A stretch of DNA of 64,000 nucleotides from Dokdonella_A sp963775445 (GTDB taxonomy: Bacteria; Pseudomonadota; Gammaproteobacteria; Xanthomonadales; Rhodanobacteraceae). The notes beneath the pieces are model-generated. The model did not search any database and was not told the DNA's origin. It was given only the letters and a program-made list of their open reading frames with translations. The stretch is taken from NCBI GenBank assembly GCA_963775445.1, contig CAVZIT010000004.1:1612001-1676000 (forward strand), in the 5' to 3' direction. This document shows, one piece after another, positions 23,194-32,004 of the stretch (positions are counted from its first letter, which is position 1; every line of letters begins with the position of its first letter). The position numbers and the translations under genes were made by a program.

Positions 23194-23430
23194 ATGATTG
23201 TGAGCGAACAAAAAAGATTGGCACCTTGGCCTGATTATGCCGGCCACCCGATACACGAAGGCGATACGATCCAGCATCCAGCGGATGGCATGCGTGGAAA
23301 AGTCTTTGTGCTTGAGGGTGTAAGCTGAAAACGTGGACCGATGGCGCGTGCTGTACGGCGATTTTGAGCCGCAGCGGGCATCGCGGCTGTGCCTTCAGGA
23401 TCGTGCGATAAAGGGCAGGCGGTATGTTGT
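23194..23430 (+). pseudogene. frameshifted small cassette gene
   Basis: ATG 23194, with GAGGA before it, opens a frame reading WPDYAGHPIHEGDTIQHPAD and GMRGKVFVLEG, which stops at 23326-23328. The next frame, from 23333, continues the same kind of protein with VDRWRVLYGDFEP and SRLCLQ. The two halves look like one small beta-rich protein split by a frameshift, followed by further decay. It lies next to the attI region. Confidence 0.5.
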
Positions 23431-23475
23431 GCAGCATAACTACAATTCGGTTGTGAAACGAAGTCTATTCCCGCA

Positions 23476-23570
23476 GCCTAACCCGGTGCCGCGACTTGGT
23501 GGAAGTCGGAAACGTCCTACACGAATCAACGGCTTCCACCCATCGTGCCGTCCTATTCCCGCAGCCTAAT
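23476..23570. other. attI region with a duplicated 88-bp unit
   Basis: CTATTCCCGCAGCCTAA occurs twice, at 23465-23481 and 23553-23569, each containing the recombination heptamer (GCCTAAC 23476-23482 and GCCTAAT 23564-23570). Between them is an inverted repeat, GGTGGAAG (23498-23505) and CTTCCACC (23533-23540). One of the heptamers should be attI; the unit between could be an ORF-less cassette or a duplicated attI. It lies 80 bases upstream of the integrase start. Confidence 0.6.
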
Positions 23571-23649
23571 ATTGCAGGCTTTGGCGGAGATGGCGATGGC
23601 GTTCAATCGATCCTCTCACTCAAGGTCGGTAGCCGCAAGCGAGGCCGTG

Positions 23650-24612
23650 ATGCCGGCCCGGCCGAAATTGCTCGATCAGTTGCGTGCGCGGATGCGCCGG
23701 CTCGGACTGTCGATCCGCACAGAGCAAGCGTATGCGGGATGGGTGCGCCGTTTCATTCTCGCCAATGGCAAACGGCATCCACGAGAGCTGGGCGCGCGTG
23801 AGGTCGAAGCGTTTCTGACCGGCTTGGCGACGCACGGGAACGTGGCGGCATCCACGCAGAATCAGGCCTTGTCGGCGTTGCTGTTTCTGTATCGCGAGGT
23901 GCTCGGCGTGGAACTGCCGTGGCTGGAGAACATTCGGCGTGCAAAGAAGCCGGAGCGGTTACCGACGGTGATGACGCGCGAAGAAGTTGCGTCGGTACTT
24001 GCGCAGATGAGTGGCGTGACCTGGTTGATGGCGGGCCTTCTGTATGGCGCGGGTCTGCGCCTGATGGAGTGCGTGCGTTTGCGCGTTCAGGACATCGACT
24101 TCGTGCGGCGCGAGATCACGGTGCGCCAGGGCAAGGGTGGCAAAGATCGGCGCACGATGTTGCCGGCGATGGTCGTCGATGCGCTGCAGGGACAGTTGGC
24201 CGAAGCGCGTCGCTTGCACGAACGTGATCTGGCGGCGGGATTCGGGGCGGTGTGGTTGCCGCATGCGCTGGACCGCAAATATCGGAATGCCGCGCGCGAA
24301 TGGGCGTGGCAGTACGTATTTCCGGCGCGTGTACGCAGCATCGATCCGCGTAGCGGCGCGCAACGCCGGCATCATCTGGATGAGACCGTGCTGCAGCGTG
24401 CAGTGAAGAACGCGGTGCGGCGAAGCGGCATCACCAAGCCGGCTACCTGTCACACGCTGCGGCATTCGTTTGCGACCCATCTGCTCGAAGCCGGTTCGGA
24501 TATCCGCACCGTCCAGGAATTGCTCGGTCATGCGGATGTCAGCACCACGCAGATCTATACGCATGTACTCAATCGCGGGGCGAGCGGCGCGTTGAGTCCG
24601 CTCGATCGCTAA
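23650..24612 (+). CDS. intI: integron integrase IntI
   Basis: A 320-residue tyrosine recombinase that exchanges cassettes between attI and attC. Catalytic residues are R137 (GAGLRLMECVRL), H268 and R271 (CHTLRHSFATHLLE), H294 (LLGHADVSTTQ) and the nucleophile Y303 (IYTHV). The insertion specific to integron integrases is present between the two patches: REWAWQYVFPA followed by RRHHLDETVLQRAVKNAV. The N-terminal SAM-like domain begins RPKLLDQLRARMRRLGLSIR. ATG 23650 gives the family start; an upstream in-frame codon at 23545 lies within the attI region. No lesion is visible, so it should be functional. I saw no obvious LexA box upstream. Confidence 0.95.
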   Translation: MPARPKLLDQLRARMRRLGLSIRTEQAYAGWVRRFILANGKRHPRELGAREVEAFLTGLATHGNVAASTQNQALSALLFLYREVLGVELPWLENIRRAKKPERLPTVMTREEVASVLAQMSGVTWLMAGLLYGAGLRLMECVRLRVQDIDFVRREITVRQGKGGKDRRTMLPAMVVDALQGQLAEARRLHERDLAAGFGAVWLPHALDRKYRNAAREWAWQYVFPARVRSIDPRSGAQRRHHLDETVLQRAVKNAVRRSGITKPATCHTLRHSFATHLLEAGSDIRTVQELLGHADVSTTQIYTHVLNRGASGALSPLDR

Positions 24613-24648
24613 TCGCAAATCACGTGCGATGGCTGCGGCGTGTTCGGA

Positions 24649-27600
24649 TCAGGGTTCCACGACCTCGATGGTCCCCGGCGTGCTGCTGCCGATGCCGCGC
24701 ACTTCGGGCCGGTACATGTCCTCGACCAGCGGCGGCGGCACCAGGTAGGTGCCGGGCGACACCGCGCGCACGAGGTAGAACACGTTCGCGGTCTGGCCCT
24801 TGTCGAGCTTGAGCGCGGCGACGTAGCGATCGTCGCGGAATTCCTCGTGCACGACATCGGCGGCCTGGCTGCGATCGGACAACGTGATGCCGTTGACGAC
24901 GACGTTGGTCCATTGTTTGGCGTCGGTCAGGTTGAAGTTCTCGATTTCGACGCCGCCCGGGAGGAGATCGGTCAGCAGCGCGTTCGGCATCGCTTCGCGC
25001 GCTTCGAGACTCAGCCCGACGATCAGCGCGTCGCCTTCCTTGAGCGGTCCCGGCGTCCACGGCTTGCCGTCCAGCGTGTAGAACGTGCGCTTGATCGCGA
25101 CGTAGTGATCGTCCGCTACCGGCGCGGTTTTCGGAACGCCCGCGATATCGCTCAGGACATACATCGGCGGCGCGCCTTCGGGCGTCACGCGCACGCCTGC
25201 GCGCAGTGCGGCGGCGTCGAAGTCGCGGCTCCACAACACGTCGGGCGTGATCGGCGTCTTGCTGGCGCCGATCGAAAGCGTGCCTTGCACGGTTGCGTCG
25301 CTGTCCTTGATCAACGTCTTGCCGAGGCGTGCGATGGCGATCTGCTCCTGCGTGCTGAGATACAGGCGCTGGTAACCCGAATCGTGCGCGGTGTCGCTGG
25401 TGTGCCGGGCGTTGGTGAGTTCGCGCGCAAGATCGATCACGCGCGCGTCGTACTCGGGTTTGTCCAGCCCGTAGGCGTGCACCAGCGTGATCATGAGCGC
25501 CGTGTCGCGAAGGTCCGACCCGTAATCGCCGAGCCACGCCGGACGCTCGAACGTTTTCGAGAAGGCTTCGGCAATGGCTTTTTCGGCACGTGGCTGATCG
25601 CCCATGAGCTTGAGCGCGATGCCGAGATGCACCAGCGGCAATGCGGTCAGCGACTTGGTGCGTTCATTGTCGAACAGGGTGCGCAAGGTGCCGAGCGGTG
25701 CGCGATTGACGCGCGCGAGCACGAAGCCCGAATACGCCTCGTCGGCGAACCGCAGGTGATCGCTGTGCTCGTAGGCGTAATACGGATGGCCGCCGGTCAG
25801 GAGATCCTCGTTGATGCGCTTGAGCGCTTTCTGCAGCACATCGTCCGGCACCGCGAAACCCGCATCGCGCGCACTCAGCAGGAAGTCCACCACATACGGC
25901 GTGATGAGCGTGTCGGCGCTCGATTCGCCGCCCCACATCGAGAACTGACCCGAGCCGAGTTGCATCGCGCCGATGCGCCCGATCGAGTTGTTGACCAGCT
26001 GCGTGCGCGCGGCGGCATCCAGCGAGTCGACGTGCAGGGTCGCGGCGGTCTTGTCGTCGAGCAGCATCGCGCCCCAGGCCTTGCTCGTGGTCTGCTCGAT
26101 GCAGCCATACGGATATTTCAGCAAACCGGTGAGCGCCGCCGCGAACGGCAACGGCGGCAGGCTCGACAAGGTGAGGCGCGCGGTGACGGATTCGGGCAAC
26201 AGGCCGTTCATCGCATCGTTGCCGAGCGTGATCGGCGCGAGCTTGTCGAGCACACGCGGTTTCGAGCGCAAGATGGCCGGCCACGCCGGGCGCACCGCGA
26301 GTTCGAAATGGCGCTCGATGTGGATCGGCGCTGCGCCCGATCCATGCGCATCGATCGAATCGGCGACGAGCGCGATGTGTCCGACGCCATAGCCTTCGAG
26401 TGCGCTGAGCGGGAAGTTCAGCGTGGCCTTGGCCTGATCGGCCAGCTTGACCTTGCGTTCGGCTTTCGCGATACCGAGCGGTTGTTGCGCCGTCACGTGG
26501 ACATCGAATTGGCGTTCGCCGCCCGAGAAATTCTGAAGGTCCAGCGTGAGTTCGGCGGCGTCGCCCGGAGCCATGACACGCGGCGTCGACACTTCGGCGA
26601 CCAGCGGCGCGCGCACGATGGTTTCGCTGTCGGCGTTGCCGTAACGCTCCTCGCCATACACCAGCGCGCTGACGCGCAGCGTGCCGTTGAAATCGGGCAC
26701 ATGCAGGTTGACCTTCGCGTTGCCTTTGGCATCGAGCTCGACCGGACCGGCGAAGAGATCCACCGTCTGCACGTGCGCGGTCGGCCGGCGCGCCTGCGGC
26801 AGCGCGGCCAGCGCCATGTCGCCGCCATAGCGCAGTTTCGCCGTGCCGCCCTCGAAGCTTTCGATCACGCGGCCATAAAGATCGTAGGCATCGACGCCGA
26901 GCGCGCGTTGCGCGAAGAACCACGCGTTGGCGTCCGGCACTGCAAAGCGGGTGATGTTGAGGATGCCGACATCGACTGCGGAAACGGTGACGTAGGCTTT
27001 CTTGCCGGCAAGGGCAGGGGCCTTGATCGTCACGGGCAACGCATTTTCCGGCTTCATCTGCCTGGGCGCATCGAGCGCGACATCGACCTTGCGGCTGCTC
27101 CGATCGATCGGCACCCATGCTTCGCCGACCGCGCGTGCCGGTGTGATCTTCTCGACCGCGGAACCGCCGCGGAACACCAGCGCCGTGAGATACACATCGT
27201 GGCGTTCCCAGTCGTTCGTTACCGGGATCTTGAAAACCGCACCGGGTCTCGCATCGATGTTCTGCGTGTAGAGGAGGTGATCGGATTCGACGATCAGCAC
27301 GCCCGGCCCCGCGTGCGGCGGCGTGACCGTGACGGCGAGCGTATCGCCCGCGTGATAGCTCTGCTTGTCCAGCGACAGCTTCACCTTGTCCGGCCGCGCT
27401 TCCTTGCCGCGGTTCTCGTCGTTCCAGCTCCAGCCGGCGACGAACGGATAGCGCATCGTCAGGCCGGTCGCGGGATCGAGCACGTCGATGCGGTAGTCGC
27501 CCCATTCGACCGGGACATCGAACTTGAGCGTCTGGCCGACCGCGAGGTCGAGATCGCGCGACTCGACCTCCTCGAAATGCTGGGTGTAATCGAAATGCCA

Positions 27601-29691
27601 GCCGCTGTCACCGTCGAACGTCCAGTGGTAATCGCGCCGCTCGCGCACCAGCGTCAGCTTGAGCGGCTTGGGCGCAGCGAGAAGATCGCCCGCCGCGTTG
27701 CTGCGGATCAGCTCGAAGCCGGCGTTGGCGTTCGCGTTGGCGCCGTCGTCCGCGTCGAACAACGGGCGCACGCCGATGATGTCCCTTGCCGGCCACACCG
27801 TGCGCTTGAGCGTGCGCGTCACCGTGCGCCCGCCGCTTTCGTACACCGAGCCCGATACGATCGCGGCGATCGGCGCGGTCGGCTTGATGTCGCCGAGCAC
27901 GTCGATGTCGCTGGCAAGCTTGCCGTGTGCGTCGAGCGGCGTGTCGATCACGTCCCTGGCTTCCTTCGGCAACTCGATGGTCGGATCGCCGAAGAAGAAA
28001 TCCTTGTGCGCATCGACCGGGTGCTGGTCTGCGGTGAGGGTCAGGCGCGCCGTGAACCGGTTGCCCGCGGCCGGCGCGCCGTACAGGTAATCGGCTGCGA
28101 CGCTCAACTTGAGCGGTTTGCCCGGAGCGAGTTGCTTCTCGGCGCTGTCGAGATCGAGCTTGAGCCGTTCGGGCAGGAATTCCTCGATGCGGAAACTCGT
28201 GCCCTCGGTCGCTTCCTTGCTGGCCGGATCGAGCCGGAACTCGACCTGCCAGCGTCCGGTCGGCGCGTCGGCCGGAATTGCCCGCGAGAAATCGTAATAG
28301 CCGAGATCCTTCGGTTCGAGTCTCGCCTGGGTCCACGGCCGGCCGTCGGGCTGCTTGAGCGTGACGAACAGCGCCTGCGGCTTGATCGATCGGCCATCGT
28401 AATCGCGCAGCAGCGCCGACAGATGCACGGTTTCGCCCGGGCGGTAGAGATCGCGCCCGGACCATGCGAACACATCGAACCAGGCCTGCTTGCGGCCCGC
28501 GACGTCGAAATCGGAAAGATCGAGCGCGGGCTGGTTGAACGGCAGCAGCGAGACATCCTTGCCGTTGCGCGCGATCAGCACCTGATCGGCATGCAGCGTG
28601 TAATCGATCAGCGCATTGCCATCGGCGCCGGTGGTCGCGCTGACCACGGTTTCGCCCTTCGCATCGATGATCGACAGCGCGACATTGATCAGCGGCTCGC
28701 CGCTCTTGAGCGACGCGGTGTGCACGAACAGCTTGTCCTTGTAGGCGCGCGTGTGCACGCCGATGTCGCTGACGAAGAAGAAACTGGTCGCGTAGTCGTC
28801 GCGGAAACTGCCGGCGCGCTTCATCACCGCGAAGTACAAACCCGGTTGCGCGAGTTCGTTGATGTTCTGGATCGGCAGGTAATCGAGCGTGCGCTCGTTT
28901 TCCTTGCCGCCGAGCACGAAACGGTTGGAATAGACCGAGTCGGCAATGTCCGCGAGCGGCTTGCCCTTGCGTCCGTACCAGCCTCCCTGCGGATCGAGAT
29001 CCCAGCCCGAGCGCTTGCCGTTCTTCTGGTAGGCGGCGAAGAAGTTGGACAGCTCCTCGTCGCGAACGCGCAGGAATTCGACGTCGGCTTCCTTGACGTT
29101 GACCGACACCACCGGCAAGCCGCGCGTTTGGCGCGCGGGCAGCACGCTGCCCTGCGAGGCGAAACCGAGCGCCGGTTCGAGAGGCCCGGTATAGATGTCC
29201 TTTTCGATATCGCTACCGAGCGTCTTGCCGTCGGCCGCCGCAAGTGCGGCCTTGATCTTCACCGTGTAGTTTGCGTTTGCCTTGACGTACGGGTAGCGCA
29301 ACGTGCGCCCGTCGTCCGCGAGCGCCCAGCTCCCGCTGACTGTTGCGCCCTTGGCGTCGGTCACGGCGATGAGCTTGTCGAAGTCCTGGCCGCCGGCCGC
29401 GCGCGCGGAAAAGTCGAGCGTCAGCGAGAGCTGGCCCTGATACTGCTCCGATCGCGCAGCGACTATCGTGAAGCCCTTGGGTGCCGGGACTCTTTCGGCT
29501 TGGACGGGAGTTGCGGGCGCAGCCGATTTCTCGCCTTGCACATCCGGCACGCCGCTTGGCGTTCGCTGGCACGCACCGAGCGCAAGCAGGCACGCGGCCA
29601 GCAGCGTGGCGAGCACGCTGCGCGCTTTCCCATTGCGTGCGCGCAAACAGCGACGCGCTGGTTGCGCTGGATTTGCCACCACAGGCCCCAT
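24649..29691 (-). CDS. bacterial alpha-2-macroglobulin lipoprotein (YfhM-like)
   Basis: A 1680-residue protease-trapping protein anchored in the periplasm. The signal ends in a lipobox (LALGAC, acylated Cys at 41). The N-terminal part is a series of macroglobulin beta-sandwich domains, among them FDVFAWSGRDLYRPGETVHL and MRYPFVAGWSWNDENRG. The thioester motif GCIEQ (Cys near residue 1197, in YPYGCIEQTTSKAWG) is intact, so it should bind attacking proteases covalently. The thioester-containing helical domain and receptor-like end follow. ATG 29691 is preferred over the frame start at 29787 because GGGGAG lies six bases upstream and the lipoprotein signal starts there. The usual partner gene, pbpC, is not adjacent. 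The gene is convergent with intI. Confidence 0.93.
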   Translation of the reverse strand: MGPVVANPAQPARRCLRARNGKARSVLATLLAACLLALGACQRTPSGVPDVQGEKSAAPATPVQAERVPAPKGFTIVAARSEQYQGQLSLTLDFSARAAGGQDFDKLIAVTDAKGATVSGSWALADDGRTLRYPYVKANANYTVKIKAALAAADGKTLGSDIEKDIYTGPLEPALGFASQGSVLPARQTRGLPVVSVNVKEADVEFLRVRDEELSNFFAAYQKNGKRSGWDLDPQGGWYGRKGKPLADIADSVYSNRFVLGGKENERTLDYLPIQNINELAQPGLYFAVMKRAGSFRDDYATSFFFVSDIGVHTRAYKDKLFVHTASLKSGEPLINVALSIIDAKGETVVSATTGADGNALIDYTLHADQVLIARNGKDVSLLPFNQPALDLSDFDVAGRKQAWFDVFAWSGRDLYRPGETVHLSALLRDYDGRSIKPQALFVTLKQPDGRPWTQARLEPKDLGYYDFSRAIPADAPTGRWQVEFRLDPASKEATEGTSFRIEEFLPERLKLDLDSAEKQLAPGKPLKLSVAADYLYGAPAAGNRFTARLTLTADQHPVDAHKDFFFGDPTIELPKEARDVIDTPLDAHGKLASDIDVLGDIKPTAPIAAIVSGSVYESGGRTVTRTLKRTVWPARDIIGVRPLFDADDGANANANAGFELIRSNAAGDLLAAPKPLKLTLVRERRDYHWTFDGDSGWHFDYTQHFEEVESRDLDLAVGQTLKFDVPVEWGDYRIDVLDPATGLTMRYPFVAGWSWNDENRGKEARPDKVKLSLDKQSYHAGDTLAVTVTPPHAGPGVLIVESDHLLYTQNIDARPGAVFKIPVTNDWERHDVYLTALVFRGGSAVEKITPARAVGEAWVPIDRSSRKVDVALDAPRQMKPENALPVTIKAPALAGKKAYVTVSAVDVGILNITRFAVPDANAWFFAQRALGVDAYDLYGRVIESFEGGTAKLRYGGDMALAALPQARRPTAHVQTVDLFAGPVELDAKGNAKVNLHVPDFNGTLRVSALVYGEERYGNADSETIVRAPLVAEVSTPRVMAPGDAAELTLDLQNFSGGERQFDVHVTAQQPLGIAKAERKVKLADQAKATLNFPLSALEGYGVGHIALVADSIDAHGSGAAPIHIERHFELAVRPAWPAILRSKPRVLDKLAPITLGNDAMNGLLPESVTARLTLSSLPPLPFAAALTGLLKYPYGCIEQTTSKAWGAMLLDDKTAATLHVDSLDAAARTQLVNNSIGRIGAMQLGSGQFSMWGGESSADTLITPYVVDFLLSARDAGFAVPDDVLQKALKRINEDLLTGGHPYYAYEHSDHLRFADEAYSGFVLARVNRAPLGTLRTLFDNERTKSLTALPLVHLGIALKLMGDQPRAEKAIAEAFSKTFERPAWLGDYGSDLRDTALMITLVHAYGLDKPEYDARVIDLARELTNARHTSDTAHDSGYQRLYLSTQEQIAIARLGKTLIKDSDATVQGTLSIGASKTPITPDVLWSRDFDAAALRAGVRVTPEGAPPMYVLSDIAGVPKTAPVADDHYVAIKRTFYTLDGKPWTPGPLKEGDALIVGLSLEAREAMPNALLTDLLPGGVEIENFNLTDAKQWTNVVVNGITLSDRSQAADVVHEEFRDDRYVAALKLDKGQTANVFYLVRAVSPGTYLVPPPLVEDMYRPEVRGIGSSTPGTIEVVEP

Positions 29692-29846
29692 TCTGGTCTC
29701 CCCGGAGAACGCGGGCCGAGTATACAGCCGCGCTTTCCTGCCTCGCGCGCGATCGCTTCGTGGTCGGCAAGCCCCTGCGAACGCCATTGCGAAGCGATGG
29801 ATTTCGCCGGACTCAGTCGATCCTGCGAGGGCGTCGGATCCGGCGC

Positions 29847-30473
29847 TCAGTAGTCAAAGTCGCCACCCGAGGAGCGGCAGACCGCGGTCGGTTGCTTCTG
29901 CGAGTCCTTCCAGCTTGAGGTCCAGCAGTCCTCGTAGACGGAGCAGTAGCAAACTTCCATGTCCAGTCGATCGCGGGCGTCGTAGATCTTCTTGGCGATA
30001 TCGGCGTCGTGCACGGACAGCGCTGTGATCAGCGTGTCGCGATTGGTGCTCGGTGGGATGACCACGTTGCGCACGCCGGAGAACTCTGCATGGGCTGTTC
30101 CCTTGGCGTCGATCACGGCCGACAACACTTGCGTCCAGTGGTGTATCGCCTTGCCATCCATCGTTACCCGGACCCAGCGCACGATCGCCGGACCGACGCC
30201 GTTGTTCTCGAGACGGAGCCGGAAACCCGCGTTGCTGCCGCTGTCGTCATACGCATAGCTGATGTCGACGCGCGGCCATACGCTGGCGCGCGCCTGCACC
30301 TGCATGAGGCGCGTCTGGCGCTGCATCAGAAAGGTCTGGTAGCTGCCGACCGCCAGCGCCATCGCGCTTACCGTCAACGCCAACAGACTGCCCCACTGGG
30401 CCATGCGCGAGCTCTTCAGTGCGCTCTCTGCGCGGACTTGGCTGCTGGTTGCGTCGTCGGAGGCATCGCTCAT
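29847..30473 (-). CDS. unknown single-pass membrane protein
   Basis: A 208-residue protein with one transmembrane helix near the N-terminus (WGSLLALTVSAMALAVGSYQ). A coiled basic stretch (MQRQTRLMQVQARASVWPRV) and a soluble beta-rich domain, beginning DISYAYDDSGSNAGFRLRLE, follow. The C-terminal part contains a cysteine cluster, MEVCYCSVYEDCWTSSW. No known family is evident. It is oriented like the neighbouring xseA and macroglobulin genes but has its own spacing of about 150 bases on each side. Confidence 0.75.
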   Translation of the reverse strand: MSDASDDATSSQVRAESALKSSRMAQWGSLLALTVSAMALAVGSYQTFLMQRQTRLMQVQARASVWPRVDISYAYDDSGSNAGFRLRLENNGVGPAIVRWVRVTMDGKAIHHWTQVLSAVIDAKGTAHAEFSGVRNVVIPPSTNRDTLITALSVHDADIAKKIYDARDRLDMEVCYCSVYEDCWTSSWKDSQKQPTAVCRSSGGDFDY

Positions 30474-30620
30474 GCGCGGAGTCTATCGATGCCGGGGACG
30501 TGCGCCAACAAAAAGCAGGTTCCTTGGTGCGCTGACGGAGCCGGACCGCTGCGCTCGCCCATCCAGCGAAGATGAAAAGCCTGCGATCGGCGCTTCGAGT
30601 CGGGCGTTGGGTGCGTGCGA

Positions 30621-31991
30621 TTACCCCGGCCGCCGCTCGCCTTCGGCGTCCACATGCAGTGGCAATTCACCATCGGCCAGACGCGCGCGCAACGCAGCGC
30701 CTGGCCGGACCGCGGTGACCGATCGCACGACGCGACCCGATTCCGCTTCGAGCAGAATCGCGTAGCCGCGCTCCAGCGTGGCCTGCGGACTGACCGCATT
30801 CAAGGTGCGCAGGCGCTCGGCCAGTTGCAAGCGGCGTCGTTGCATATCGCGCTGGCCTGCCGTTCGCAGCCGTCCGATCAGGCGTGTAAGACTTTCGCCG
30901 CGTGCGCGCAGCGTCGCGGCCGGGTGACGCCGCAGAAGGCGGACATGCAGCGCGGAGAGCCGCATCCGGTGCCGATCGATGTGCGCCGAGGGATGCAAGC
31001 GCAGGCGTCGTTGCAGTACGCCCAGCCGTTCGCGCGATTGCATCAGCAACGCCTGCGGTCGTCGCGCATTGAGTCGCGCCAGCCACTGATCGAGGCGCTG
31101 GCCGAGATTCTCGATGCGTCTTTGCATCAACAGCGCGATGCGCTCGCGTTGGCGTGCGAGTGCGCGCGAAAGGTCCAGTGCATCGGGCACCAGCAACTCG
31201 GCCGCAGCCGAAGGCGTCGCCGCACGCAGATCGGCGACGAAATCCGCGATGGTGAAGTCGATCTCGTGGCCGATCGCGCTGATCACCGGGATCGCGCTCG
31301 CACGAATCGCGCGCGCGAGCGTCTCGTCGTTGAAAGCCCAGAGGTCTTCCAGCGAGCCGCCGCCGCGTGTCAGCAGCAATACATCATGGCGGCCGGCGGC
31401 GGACGCCGCGCCGAGCATGGCGATGATCGCGGCCGGCGCATCGCGGCCTTGCACGGGCACCGGCAGGATCTCGATATGGGCGAGGGCGAAACGTCGCCGC
31501 ACGACGCTCAGCACATCGCGGATCGCCGCGCCGGTCGGCGACGTGATCACGCCGATTCGCCGAGCGATTCGCGGCAGTGCGCGCTTGTGCACGGCGTCGA
31601 ACAGACCCTCGACAGCGAGCGCGTTCTTCAAGCGCTCGAACTCGCGACGCAGCGCGCCTTCGCCGGCTTCCTCGAGATGCTCGACGATCAACTGGAATTC
31701 GCCTCGCGCCTCATACAGGCTGACGCGGGCACGCGCGAGCACCTGCATGCCGTTGGCGGGCGTGAAGCGCAACCATGTGCTTTTCGGCCGAAACATCGCG
31801 CAGCGCACTTGTGCCGCGGAATCCTTGAGCGTGAAGTAGAGATGCCCCGATGCGGGCCGCGAAAAATTGGAGATCTCGCCCTCGATCCAGATCAGCGGCA
31901 ACGCGTCCTCGAGGAGATCACGCACGATGCGTGTCAATGCCGATGGCGTCAGCGTCTCGCGTTGTGGCGGCATGAAGGTCGGATCGGACAT
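30621..31991 (-). CDS. xseA: exodeoxyribonuclease VII large subunit
   Basis: A 456-residue catalytic subunit of exonuclease VII, which with XseB degrades single-stranded DNA. The N-terminal OB-fold begins TPSALTRIVRDLLEDALPLI and continues with WIEGEISNFSRPASGHLYFT. The catalytic domain contains RIGVITSPTGAAIRDVLSV, DVLLLTRGGGSLEDLWAFND and SAIGHEIDFTIADFVADLRA, all highly conserved, followed by a long coiled-coil region rich in Arg and Leu. ATG 31991 gives the family start; the open frame to 32267 is a shadow of the neighbouring gene. xseB is not in the window. Confidence 0.95.
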   Translation of the reverse strand: MSDPTFMPPQRETLTPSALTRIVRDLLEDALPLIWIEGEISNFSRPASGHLYFTLKDSAAQVRCAMFRPKSTWLRFTPANGMQVLARARVSLYEARGEFQLIVEHLEEAGEGALRREFERLKNALAVEGLFDAVHKRALPRIARRIGVITSPTGAAIRDVLSVVRRRFALAHIEILPVPVQGRDAPAAIIAMLGAASAAGRHDVLLLTRGGGSLEDLWAFNDETLARAIRASAIPVISAIGHEIDFTIADFVADLRAATPSAAAELLVPDALDLSRALARQRERIALLMQRRIENLGQRLDQWLARLNARRPQALLMQSRERLGVLQRRLRLHPSAHIDRHRMRLSALHVRLLRRHPAATLRARGESLTRLIGRLRTAGQRDMQRRRLQLAERLRTLNAVSPQATLERGYAILLEAESGRVVRSVTAVRPGAALRARLADGELPLHVDAEGERRPG

Positions 31992-32004
31992 GGGTGCCGT
32001 GCGC

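Larger units (their letters stand above)
12435..24612. mobile_element. chromosomal integron: intI, attI region and cassette array
   Basis: An integrase gene of the integron type (23650-24612, plus) is followed on its 5' side by about 11 kb of short genes, mostly on the minus strand. They are separated by 57-92 base imperfect palindromes bounded by GCCTAAC-like and GTTAGGC-like heptamers. This is the standard integron layout, with integrase and cassettes divergent. Twelve attC sites are uninterrupted and two are split by insertion sequences. Cassette cargo is mostly small unknown, membrane or enzyme-like proteins, typical of sedentary chromosomal integrons of Xanthomonadales and Vibrio. No antibiotic resistance gene is recognised, although the dihydrofolate-reductase-like cassette belongs to a related fold. 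Confidence 0.92.

Noticed and set aside
23571..23649. LexA box for SOS control of intI
   Set aside because: No CTGT-N8-ACAG-like sequence was found between attI and the start codon, so no SOS claim is made.
24640..29853. A 1737-residue open frame on the plus strand
   Set aside because: It is the antisense shadow of the alpha-2-macroglobulin gene. The minus frame has a lipoprotein signal and thioester motif, the plus frame only Arg/Gln/Ala-rich sequence.
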